Assembly: GCA_031278965.1 (NCBI GenBank)
Contig: JAITJJ010000141.1
Location: 1 to 9,854 of the forward strand
DNA: 9,854 bases
DNA from: Deferribacteraceae bacterium
GTDB taxonomy: Bacteria > Chrysiogenota > Deferribacteres > Deferribacterales > JAISNW01
Direction of reading: 5' to 3'
In this document: piece after piece, positions 1 through 5,344 of the stretch
Position numbering within the stretch: the first letter of the stretch is position 1
How the letters are laid out: every line of letters begins with the position of its first letter
Program-made: the position numbers and the translations under genes
Notes under the pieces: generated by a model
Seen by the model: the letters and a program-made list of their open reading frames with translations, nothing else
Database searches by the model: none
Told to the model about the DNA's origin: nothing

Positions 1-275
1 TTCCCCCCCTGTATATGGATGTCTATTATGTCCGCCCCATATCTCAGGGAAGCGAGGAGGGCGCCTCTTACGGTATTCGGTATATCATGGAGCTTAAGAT
101 CAAGAAAAACTTTTTTCCCCATATCCTTCAGAGTAGGTATAAGGGTGCTGCCGCCGGATATAAAGAGCTCCAAACCTATTTTATAGAATACTCCTGCACT
201 CCCTATCAGTTTAACCATATTAAGAGCATCAGAGCGCTCTGAAAAGTCAAGGGCGGTGATCAATTCCGCACTCAT
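1..275 (-). CDS. pyrF: Orotidine 5'-phosphate decarboxylase, N-terminal part (cut by window edge)
   Basis: This cytoplasmic enzyme decarboxylates OMP to UMP, the last step of de novo pyrimidine synthesis. Only the first 91 codons lie in the window. The translation begins MSAELITALDFSERSDAL. It shows the family's substrate-binding Asp in ALDF (D10), the Lys in YKIGLELF (K32) and the catalytic D-x-K-x-x-D signature LDLKLHDIPNTV (D59, K61, D64). It then enters the next strand as IIDIHIQGG, matching the usual VHxxGG region. The start is fixed by an AAGGA three bases upstream, inside ccmD, and by an ATGA overlap with the ccmD stop, which suggests translational coupling. Placing a pyrimidine gene directly behind cytochrome c maturation genes looks like operon packing rather than a shared pathway. 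The identification is firm; the C-terminal two thirds cannot be assessed. Confidence 0.95.
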   Translation of the reverse strand, partial: MSAELITALDFSERSDALNMVKLIGSAGVFYKIGLELFISGGSTLIPTLKDMGKKVFLDLKLHDIPNTVRGALLASLRYGADIIDIHIQGG

Positions 276-385
276 CTGTCCTTCTTTTCAAGTTTTGAAA
301 TTCTGGCCCCAAGCCCCACGAGATAGCCGCCGATTAACGCCCATATGGCGGCATATGCAGCAAAAAGATACCAAAAATTTTTCAT
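272..385 (-). CDS. ccmD: CcmD-like small haem exporter accessory protein, 37 aa
   Basis: CcmD is a tiny inner-membrane protein that helps release the haem-loaded chaperone CcmE from the CcmABC complex during System I cytochrome c maturation. The 37-residue product starts MKNFWYLFAAYAAIWALIGG. It has one membrane helix (about residues 4-25) carrying the typical W-x(5)-YAA-x-W pattern, then a short basic and charged cytoplasmic tail with R-x(3)-LE (RISKLEKK), as is usual for CcmD. It lies 84 bases after ccmC and overlaps pyrF by four bases (ATGA). The upstream Shine-Dalgarno is weak (a GGATGGGA stretch about eight bases away). Its size, position behind ccmC and sequence pattern together make the call good, although such short proteins score poorly in searches. 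Confidence 0.85.
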   Translation of the reverse strand: MKNFWYLFAAYAAIWALIGGYLVGLGARISKLEKKDR

Positions 386-427
386 AAATTATTCCCATCC
401 ATATTATTTCAGAGTGAGGGAAAAGCT

Positions 428-450
428 GGAAAGGGACAAACCCCCTTTTC
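428..450 (-). other. Stem-loop between ccmC and ccmD
   Basis: In the minus-strand transcript an eight-base-pair stem (positions 443-450 with 428-435, one G-U pair) closes a seven-base loop. It lies in the 84-base gap between the ccmC stop and the ccmD start. No T-run follows, so it does not look like an intrinsic terminator. It may stabilise the 3' end of the ccmC message or affect how much ccmD and pyrF is read; that role is inference. Confidence 0.4.
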
Positions 451-469
451 TAAGCACCCTAATTTATCT

Positions 470-1147
470 CTACCCATTTGTTTCATCATTATCCTGCGCA
501 TATCTCGCTTCCAGCTTAAAGAGCCGTATCCTTTTATTCATAAGAGCTGCATATAAGATGGTAAAGGCGGCGACAGATACAAGGAGAGCTGTCAGCATAT
601 GGGGGTGCAGCCCTCCGCCGCCCTTCTGAAGAACATTCGGATGAATTGTTCTCCACCAGCGGATGGAAAAGAAAACTATCGGCACGTCTACAAAACCTAT
701 TATGCCTAGAACGGCGCAGTAAAGCCGCCTTCTTTCAGTTTCGGCAACGAATTTGCGGAGAAGGATATAGCCCGCATAGATAAACCAGAGCACAAGGGTG
801 GTGGTCAGCCTCGGATCCCAGCTCCAATAAGCCCCCCATACCGGTTTTGCCCAAAGAGGTCCGGTTATGATAACGATTGTACAGAATAAAAGCCCTATCT
901 CTGCGGACGCCGCGGCAACATAATCGCTTGCGCTGTCCCTCTTTTTAAGAAAGAGAATACTTGCAATAAAAGTAACAAACAGGGCAAAGAAACCCACCCA
1001 AGCGGAGGCTACATGAAAATAGAATATCTTCTGAATCGCCCCCATCTTAGCCTCCACAGGGGCAAAGATAAAGGCGAAATAGAGCGCAATGAGGATGGCT
1101 GCCGCCGCTGAAATATCTATTAACTTGCCAAACGCAAACTTGCTCAT
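470..1147 (-). CDS. ccmC: Haem exporter permease CcmC (cytochrome c maturation)
   Basis: CcmC is an inner-membrane protein of the haem-handling CcsA/CcmC superfamily. It presents haem in the periplasm and helps attach it to the chaperone CcmE in System I cytochrome c biogenesis. The 225 residues have about six hydrophobic helices. The tryptophan-rich WWD signature is present as WGAYWSWDPRLT (residues 104-115). The two expected periplasmic haem-ligand histidines are visible: H45 in FYFHVASAW and H169 in RWWRTIHP. The length is normal for CcmC and shorter than CcmF or NrfE, and the WWRTIHP segment fits CcmC better than CcsA. The start overlaps the preceding gene's stop (ATGA), with AGGG about seven bases upstream. 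ccmD follows, but no ccmA, ccmB or ccmE is in view. Confidence 0.93.
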   Translation of the reverse strand: MSKFAFGKLIDISAAAAILIALYFAFIFAPVEAKMGAIQKIFYFHVASAWVGFFALFVTFIASILFLKKRDSASDYVAAASAEIGLLFCTIVIITGPLWAKPVWGAYWSWDPRLTTTLVLWFIYAGYILLRKFVAETERRRLYCAVLGIIGFVDVPIVFFSIRWWRTIHPNVLQKGGGGLHPHMLTALLVSVAAFTILYAALMNKRIRLFKLEARYAQDNDETNG

Positions 1148-1779
1148 AATTTTGCCCTGCTTAACAGAACGCCTCTTTCCGAATCAACTTTTAATACGGA
1201 GAGCAGTTCCAAAATATATATAAGGATTACAGCTGAAGAAAGCATGGTTAAGCCGTCCGGATGAATAAAGACATAGAGCCAGAGGAGAAATATAACAGTG
1301 TGAAATTTTGCGTCCCGCGGGATCGTATAATCGCAGGGAGCGCTCTTTTTCTTAGGGAGAACAGAGAGCGCATAATATACCGTATAGCAGGCGAATGCTG
1401 CTAAAAATATAATCCAGTCCGTTTTTCTGCCGAAAAGAAAGAGATAGGTAATAGCGAGGTATGCTATCTCAATAAATATCAACACCCCCAGAGGGCGGAA
1501 TATATATTTATAAAAAGATTGTAGAACGCTGAGCGCGCCATGCCTGTTTTCACATACGGCAGCCAGAATCCCGCGCAGGAATATAACTATTATCCCGAAA
1601 CAGATAAGGGAAGCAAGCGGGATTATCTGCATAATATATAGGTATAAGAGCCCCCAAAGGGGAAACCTCCCGCCTAAAAGAGCTATGGGGAAGACGGCGT
1701 TATCCGTTAAAAAAGCGATTAATTTATTCATATCCATTTTAAGTATATCCAAATATTGAACGATAGGCAATAAGAGCAT
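1144..1779 (-). CDS. Uncharacterised integral membrane protein, first visible gene of the ccmC operon
   Basis: I do not recognise this 211-residue protein. It is strongly hydrophobic, with about five predicted helices (near residues 40-68, 95-116, 120-140, 158-172 and 176-196) and a polar, lysine-rich loop at 142-160 (LPKKKSAPCDYTIPRD). It overlaps ccmC by four bases (ATGA), so the two are probably translated together. It sits where ccmB often lies and has roughly CcmB's length. However, I see no CcmB-like features such as a charged N-terminal helix or an LE-x-L-like segment, so I do not call it CcmB. No clear Shine-Dalgarno precedes the ATG at 1779. Met15 or Met17 (MDMNKLIAFL) are alternative starts that would remove a short N-terminal extension. 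Confidence 0.8.
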   Translation of the reverse strand: MLLLPIVQYLDILKMDMNKLIAFLTDNAVFPIALLGGRFPLWGLLYLYIMQIIPLASLICFGIIVIFLRGILAAVCENRHGALSVLQSFYKYIFRPLGVLIFIEIAYLAITYLFLFGRKTDWIIFLAAFACYTVYYALSVLPKKKSAPCDYTIPRDAKFHTVIFLLWLYVFIHPDGLTMLSSAVILIYILELLSVLKVDSERGVLLSRAKL

Positions 1780-2144
1780 TCACATTTTTTAAGATATGGC
1801 TGAATTTGCGATAATCGCTTGTAAAACGCGAAGGGAGAATGGTTGATTTGTTAAATATATGCCTAAAAAGGAAGAAAAAAATTTTATCTTGGCACAGCTG
1901 CGGTTTGGGTACATAAATAGGTTATGCTAAAATGGCTTTTTAAGGCAAGGTTGGCGGCAGATTGGCCTTGAAAACGTTGAACGCTCAAAAACCGCATAAG
2001 TTGAAGGGGTTTCAGCTTTTAAATATTTAAGCGAAGTAAAAAATAGTGTATTGTCAGGAAGTTATGCAGACGCATCTGGAAAATATACTTTATAGATATT
2101 GCATTTTGAGAATTCGGTTTTTGAGATTTTTTTGATTTGCTTTT
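1780..2144. other. AT-rich non-coding stretch
   Basis: I see no credible gene in this stretch. It must hold the promoter of the minus-strand ccm operon, but no good -35/-10 pair stands out. Small symmetries are present: an 11-base palindrome GCGATAATCGC at 1808-1818, about 30 bases upstream of the first minus-strand start, and ATGC/GCAT around 2064-2075. The palindrome could be an operator, but it is too short to call. A short frame in the minus strand (within 2019-2339) has a composition that looks like noise. Confidence 0.5.
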
Positions 2145-2174
2145 TTGCAAAAGGCGGATAAAATAAGGGATAAT
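2145..2174 (+). promoter_or_regulatory. Weak sigma70-like promoter candidate
   Basis: TTGCAA (2145-2150) and GATAAT (2169-2174) match the consensus at 4/6 and 5/6 positions with an 18-base spacer. Transcription would begin near 2181, just where a run of possible RNA stems begins. In AT-rich DNA such matches occur by chance, so the call rests mostly on that coincidence. Confidence 0.3.
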
Positions 2175-2180
2175 GATATT

Positions 2181-2345
2181 TGGCAACCGCATATAACGAG
2201 AGAGGAAGGGGTTGCTGTTTTTACAAAAAACCCCGTTATTTATCAGAAAATTGCAAAGGTGCCGTTTTTTTAAAACTAATCCCGCAAGGGGACGGAAACG
2301 GTCTGTATCTGGCGATGAAGAAGCGGAAGGGGGCTTCATTTTTTA
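2181..2345 (+). ncRNA. Candidate structured small RNA or leader, no known family recognised
   Basis: The stretch contains nested or competing inverted repeats. GGCAACC (2182-2188) pairs with GGTTGCT (2210-2216). GGGGTT (2208-2213) pairs with AACCCC (2229-2234) and would exclude the first stem. CCGTTT (2262-2267) pairs with AAACGG (2296-2301) around a small CCC-GCAA-GGG hairpin with a GNRA-type loop (2281-2290). A terminator-like hairpin ends the unit. I could not match it to SRP RNA, 6S RNA or a riboswitch class I know. The competing explanation is a 76-codon open frame from TTG at 2180 to 2410 with no good Shine-Dalgarno, which the terminator would interrupt. All pairing was found by eye. 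Confidence 0.3.
2315..2344 (+). terminator. Rho-independent terminator candidate
   Basis: ATGAAG (2315-2320) pairs with CTTCAT (2334-2339), and the thymine run continues to 2344. GAAGC/GCTTC is an alternative register of the same hairpin. The stem is short and the loop is 13 bases, so it may be a modest terminator. It lies about 60 bases ahead of the promoter of the acidic-protein gene and would separate that gene from anything transcribed upstream. Confidence 0.45.
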
Positions 2346-2406
2346 CAACTTATCTTCCCCGTCCGGGTTTTAAATCCGAAGGATATTACAAATTTATAAT
2401 CTCTCC

Positions 2407-2436
2407 TTGACAATGCCTAAGAACCTTAGTTACAAT
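2407..2436 (+). promoter_or_regulatory. Sigma70-type promoter of the acidic-protein gene
   Basis: TTGACA (2407-2412, 6/6) and TACAAT (2431-2436, 5/6) are separated by 18 bases. The predicted start near 2443 leaves a leader of about 20 bases that carries the GGGGTGAG ribosome binding site of the gene starting at 2464. Confidence 0.75.
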
Positions 2437-2463
2437 TCAGAAATTCTTATTTTGGGGTGAGTT

Positions 2464-2709
2464 ATGGATATTGATGTATTTATTGCCAAATATAAAATTG
2501 AGGGCGCACAGGAAGAAGAACTGCGGGCGCTTGTTGATGAAGCCCGTGAAAGGGGGTTTGACGAAGGCTACGACGAAGGGTATGACGAATGCCGCCAAGA
2601 TATAGAGAACGGTATAACCGATGATGACGACGATGAAGATGAAGACTGGGATGACGACTTTGACGATGATGATGAACTCACGGACAAACTCTTTGACGAT
2701 GAGGATTAA
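2464..2709 (+). CDS. Small, extremely acidic protein of unknown function, 81 aa
   Basis: I do not recognise the family. Residues 1-30 look like an amphipathic helical segment rich in Glu and Ala (AQEEELRALVDEARERG). Next comes a short tandem repeat, FDEGYDEGYDE (32-42). Residues 53-81 are an acidic tail in which 22 of 29 residues are Asp or Glu, interrupted by W62, F66 and F77. There is no signal peptide or membrane helix, so the protein is probably cytoplasmic. The gene is well supported by its own promoter (2407-2436), a GGGGTGAG ribosome binding site and a following terminator (2745-2771). Such acidic tails occur in DNA mimics, metal-binding proteins and partners of basic proteins. Its place beside ribosomal protein genes makes the last conceivable, but nothing here decides the role. 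Confidence 0.8.
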   Translation: MDIDVFIAKYKIEGAQEEELRALVDEARERGFDEGYDEGYDECRQDIENGITDDDDDEDEDWDDDFDDDDELTDKLFDDED

Positions 2710-2744
2710 ACTTTAAAAGGGTGCCTATCTATGCGGCGGCTTTT

Positions 2745-2771
2745 GGGGGAGCTTAAAATCCCCCTGTTTTT
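2745..2771 (+). terminator. Rho-independent terminator after the acidic-protein gene
   Basis: GGGGGA (2745-2750) pairs with TCCCCC (2759-2764) around an eight-base loop, followed by TGTTTTT (2765-2771). It lies 36 bases past the stop codon at 2709. A competing fold exists: GGG plus GCTTAAAA (2747-2758, one bulged A) can pair with TTTTAAGC plus CCC (2768-2778). The two hairpins exclude one another. Confidence 0.65.
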
Positions 2772-2898
2772 AAGCCCCTTTATAAAATGCTAATCTGTTT
2801 CCACCAAGTTTCGCAATCCATAAGTTGCTGAAAGCAATAGTCATTTTTCTGAAAATCCTAACTTTCCTAAAAAATATGCTAAAAGCGCTTTTTTTTGT

Positions 2899-2927
2899 TT
2901 GACAAAGCGGCGGAAATAAGATAAAAG
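2899..2927 (+). promoter_or_regulatory. Sigma70-type promoter of the ffh-rpsI operon
   Basis: TTGACA (2899-2904, 6/6) is followed after exactly 17 bases by TAAAAG (2922-2927, 4/6). Transcription would start near 2934, giving a leader of about 40 bases to the ffh start at 2975. The palindrome AAAAGCGCTTTT (2881-2892) and a longer thymine run lie just upstream. Confidence 0.65.
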
Positions 2928-2949
2928 GGCAAGCTGTTCTAAAAATTAC

Positions 2950-2965
2950 ATATCGCAAGGGATAT
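2950..2965 (+). promoter_or_regulatory. Hairpin presenting the ffh ribosome binding site
   Basis: ATATC (2950-2954) and GATAT (2961-2965) form a perfect five-base-pair stem around the loop GCAAGG. That loop, with the next base, makes up the only Shine-Dalgarno-like run (AAGGGA) upstream of ffh. The run ends 12 bases before the ATG, which is a long spacing. The hairpin would place the site in an exposed loop; whether this regulates ffh is not known. Confidence 0.4.
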
Positions 2966-2974
2966 ACTTACCAA

Positions 2975-4291
2975 ATGTTTGCGGATTTAGGCGACAAGCT
3001 CGGTGCGGTTTTTAAGAAACTGCGCGGTGAAGCTCGCATTACTGAGAAAAATATTGCTTCAGCCGTTAAAGAGGTGCGCATGGCGCTCCTTGAGGCTGAT
3101 GTTAATTATAAGGCGGTAAAATCTTTCCTTGCCAGAGTTGAAGAGCGTTCCTTGGGGGCGGAAGTGCTTTCTAGCGTCACCCCCGCCCAACAATTCATAA
3201 AAATAGTGCATGATGAGCTTGCAGAGACCCTTGGGGGCGTTTCCCCATCGTTGCACCTTTCTCCGCACCCGCCCACCATATTCTTAATGGCGGGGCTTCA
3301 AGGCTCCGGCAAAACTACCACCTGCGGAAAACTAGCCCGTTATTTTGCAAAGAGCGGCAAAAGTGTTCTCCTTGCGGCGTGTGATGTTTACCGTCCGGCG
3401 GCTATTGACCAGCTTGAAACGGTGGCGCGGCAGGCGGGAGTTAATTTTTATTCTGACAGAGCCGAAGGCGATCCCCTCAAGATCGCTTCTGCGGGGATTG
3501 CGTCTGCAAAAAAGGCCGCTGCGGATATCTATATTATAGATACTGCGGGGCGTCTGCATATAGACGAACCTTTAATGCACGAGGTAAAATCCATAAAAGA
3601 CGCCCTTTCCTGCGATAAAATCTTTTATGTTGCAGATGCTATGTCCGGCCAGGACGCCTTAACTTCCGCTCTGGAGTTTGACAGATACCTTGATATTACC
3701 GGGATGATCCTTACGAAAACCGATGGGGATGCCCGCGGCGGGGTTGCCCTCTCCGTGCGGGAAGTAATCGGGAAACCGCTATACTTCATCGGAACCGGCG
3801 AAAAGTTGGATGATTTTGAGATGTTTCACCCGGAGCGCATGGCGGGTCGGATTCTCGGTATGGGGGATGTGGTTTCCCTTGTGGAAAAGGCGCAGGATGC
3901 GTTTTCTGATCTGGATTCGCAAAGTCTTGCCAAAAAGATAAAAAAAGAAGGGCTTGATTTTGATGACCTTTTAAGTCAATTTAAGATGATGAAGCGGTTG
4001 GGTTCTTTTTCATCACTGATGAAACTTGTTCCGGGGTTGTCCCAGGCTTTTTCCAAAGTCGGCGATATATCTATGGACGACAAGCGCTTTAAACATGCGG
4101 AGGCTCTTATTTTAAGCATGACGCCCCTTGAGCGCAGGAAACCCCAGATTATAAATGCATCCCGCAAGAAGAGGATCGCCTCAGGCAGCGGGAGATCGGT
4201 TCAGGAAGTCAACAGGATATTAGACCAGCTTGTACAGATGAATAAAATGATGAAAAAGATGACAAAGAATAATTTCAGCGGACTAATCTGA
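2975..4291 (+). CDS. ffh: Signal recognition particle GTPase Ffh
   Basis: Ffh binds SRP RNA and the signal sequences of nascent membrane proteins and, through paired GTP hydrolysis with the receptor FtsY, delivers ribosomes to the Sec translocon. The 438 residues follow the N-G-M layout. The N domain begins MFADLGDKLG. The GTPase domain has the P-loop GLQGSGKTTT (107-116), DVYRPAAIDQL (137-147), DTAGRLH (189-195), TKTDGDARGG (247-256) and FIGTGEKLDDFEMFHP (271-286). The M domain (about 310-435) is methionine-rich and contains the RNA-binding signature RIASGSGRSVQEVNRIL (400-416). The length is typical. It is the first gene of the operon, with rpsP starting 38 bases later. The SRP RNA gene was not found in the window. 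Confidence 0.98.
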   Translation: MFADLGDKLGAVFKKLRGEARITEKNIASAVKEVRMALLEADVNYKAVKSFLARVEERSLGAEVLSSVTPAQQFIKIVHDELAETLGGVSPSLHLSPHPPTIFLMAGLQGSGKTTTCGKLARYFAKSGKSVLLAACDVYRPAAIDQLETVARQAGVNFYSDRAEGDPLKIASAGIASAKKAAADIYIIDTAGRLHIDEPLMHEVKSIKDALSCDKIFYVADAMSGQDALTSALEFDRYLDITGMILTKTDGDARGGVALSVREVIGKPLYFIGTGEKLDDFEMFHPERMAGRILGMGDVVSLVEKAQDAFSDLDSQSLAKKIKKEGLDFDDLLSQFKMMKRLGSFSSLMKLVPGLSQAFSKVGDISMDDKRFKHAEALILSMTPLERRKPQIINASRKKRIASGSGRSVQEVNRILDQLVQMNKMMKKMTKNNFSGLI

Positions 4292-4329
4292 ATGACAAGT
4301 AGTCAGAGCAATATTTAGCGGAGGTATTA

Positions 4330-4611
4330 GTGGCGACAAAGATTCGTTTAATGCGCATGGGGCGCAAAAAACGCCCGTTTTACAGAATTGTTGTGGCGGA
4401 CAGCAGAGCCCGCAGGGACGGAAGGTTTATAGACATAGTAGGTTATTATAACCCGCTCTTAAATCCTGCGGAGGTTAAAATTGATGAAGAGAAGGCTATG
4501 AAATGGCTGAGTGTCGGCGCTCTGCCCACCGATACCGCCCGGAGCCTCCTTTCTAAACAAGGCATTATTGCGCGCTTCACAGAGAGCCGCAGAAGTAAAG
4601 TTCAGGAGTAG
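4330..4611 (+). CDS. rpsP: 30S ribosomal protein bS16
   Basis: bS16 binds 16S rRNA early in 30S assembly and stabilises the body of the small subunit. The 93-residue product starts MATKIRLMRMGRKKRPFYRI and has the family hallmarks: KKRPFYRIVVADSRARRDGRFID near the N-terminus, the GYYNP turn (38-42) and a WLSVGALPTDTARSLL helix (59-74). The start is GTG at 4330, chosen because a perfect GGAGG lies five bases upstream (4320-4324) and the protein begins at the conserved position. The gene sits in the common ffh-rpsP-khpA-rimM-trmD-rplS order, and khpA starts three bases after its stop. Confidence 0.97.
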   Translation: MATKIRLMRMGRKKRPFYRIVVADSRARRDGRFIDIVGYYNPLLNPAEVKIDEEKAMKWLSVGALPTDTARSLLSKQGIIARFTESRRSKVQE

Positions 4612-4614
4612 TAT

Positions 4615-4848
4615 ATGAAGAACCTAGTTAAAACTATTGTGGAACCTTTGGTTGACAAGCCGGAAGAGATCGATATTCGTGAGGTAGAGCAGGAAAACGG
4701 AAGCGTTGTCATTGAGCTGCGGGTTAATGAAGCGGATTTGGGAAAAGTGATCGGCAAGCAAGGGCGCACCGCCAGGGCTATCCGCACCATTTTGGGCGCT
4801 GCCAGCGTCCGCAAAGGGAAACGCCTTACTCTGGAGATAATTGACTAG
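4615..4848 (+). CDS. khpA: KH-domain RNA-binding protein KhpA
   Basis: KhpA is a small KH-domain RNA-binding protein, often paired with KhpB, implicated in RNA metabolism and cell-envelope control in several bacteria. The 77 residues form one KH domain, with the RNA-binding GxxG loop in GKVIGKQGRTARAIRTIL (43-60) and flanking beta strands VVIELRVN and RLTLEII. The length matches the family. The Shine-Dalgarno AGGAG lies within the last codons of rpsP, and rimM starts inside this gene's last codons, so expression is probably coupled across rpsP-khpA-rimM. KhpB is not in the window. Confidence 0.95.
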   Translation: MKNLVKTIVEPLVDKPEEIDIREVEQENGSVVIELRVNEADLGKVIGKQGRTARAIRTILGAASVRKGKRLTLEIID

Positions 4849-5344
4849 TTCGCTTAATAACCGAATTTTGCTTGGCGTCGCCCTCCGTCCGTTTGGCACG
4901 AAAGGCGAGTTGCGGGTAAATCCGTTTCTTTCAGACGAGGCGTTAAGCGGTTTAAAAAATTTTTTTGCGGCAGGGAAGAGTTATAAGGTAATTGCAACCC
5001 GCAGGCATAAGAAACAGTGGCTTATCAAGATAGACGGGATTTCTGGCCCCGAAGCCCTGAGCGCTCTGGCGGGGGAAACCCTCTATATGGATAGGGGCGA
5101 ACTTCCGGAGCTTGCTGAGGACGAGGTTTATTGGTCTGCCATAGAAGGTTTTAGCGTGGTTGATGAAACCGGTGTGCCAATAGGGAGACTCGTTGATTAT
5201 ATGGAGTCCGGTTCCGCCGATGTGTTTATTATAGAAGGCGAAGACGGAAAAGAGTATATGGTCTCCAACAACAGAGATCATGTAATCTCCATAGATTTGG
5301 ATGCCAAACTTGTTACGGTGGCAAGAATTGGTCTCTCTTCTTAA
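4841..5344 (+). CDS. rimM: Ribosome maturation factor RimM
   Basis: RimM binds ribosomal protein uS19 and helps fold the 30S head during small-subunit maturation. The 167 residues have the two usual parts. The N-terminal RimM barrel carries ILLGVALRPFGTKGELRVNPF (9-29), and the C-terminal PRC barrel begins VYWSAIEGFSVVDETGVPIGRL (96-117). The best start is TTG at 4841, eight bases inside khpA, because GGAG lies four bases upstream and residues from N7 on are already conserved; the next internal Met is at residue 83. The PRC segment commonly reading L-(I/L)-P-(F/Y) before its last strand is MVSNNRDHVISIDL here, a local divergence. The stop TAA overlaps the trmD start by one base. Confidence 0.94.
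   Translation: MTSSLNNRILLGVALRPFGTKGELRVNPFLSDEALSGLKNFFAAGKSYKVIATRRHKKQWLIKIDGISGPEALSALAGETLYMDRGELPELAEDEVYWSAIEGFSVVDETGVPIGRLVDYMESGSADVFIIEGEDGKEYMVSNNRDHVISIDLDAKLVTVARIGLSS

Noticed and set aside
1889..1917. Possible sigma54 promoter beginning TTGGCAC
   Set aside because: The GG element is present, but the -12 GC at the required spacing is not (GT instead), and no gene follows within a reasonable distance.
2283..2289. CGCAAGG recurring in non-coding hairpins (also 2954-2960, 7062-7068, minus strand 7953-7959)
   Set aside because: The same seven bases also occur within ffh on the opposite strand (around 3370), and the hairpins differ, so chance is the simpler explanation.
2320..2337. 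SRP RNA-like GGAA segment near ffh
   Set aside because: A GCGGAAGG-like loop is present, but the other conserved SRP RNA elements flanking it are missing.
2019..2339. 106-codon open frame on the minus strand
   Set aside because: It is rich in Ser, Lys, Asn and Ile as expected from random AT-rich DNA, and has no convincing ribosome binding site or domain.
2180..2410. 76-codon open frame on the plus strand
   Set aside because: It starts with TTG without a clear ribosome binding site, resembles no family I know, contains a terminator-like hairpin and ends inside the -35 region of the next promoter.
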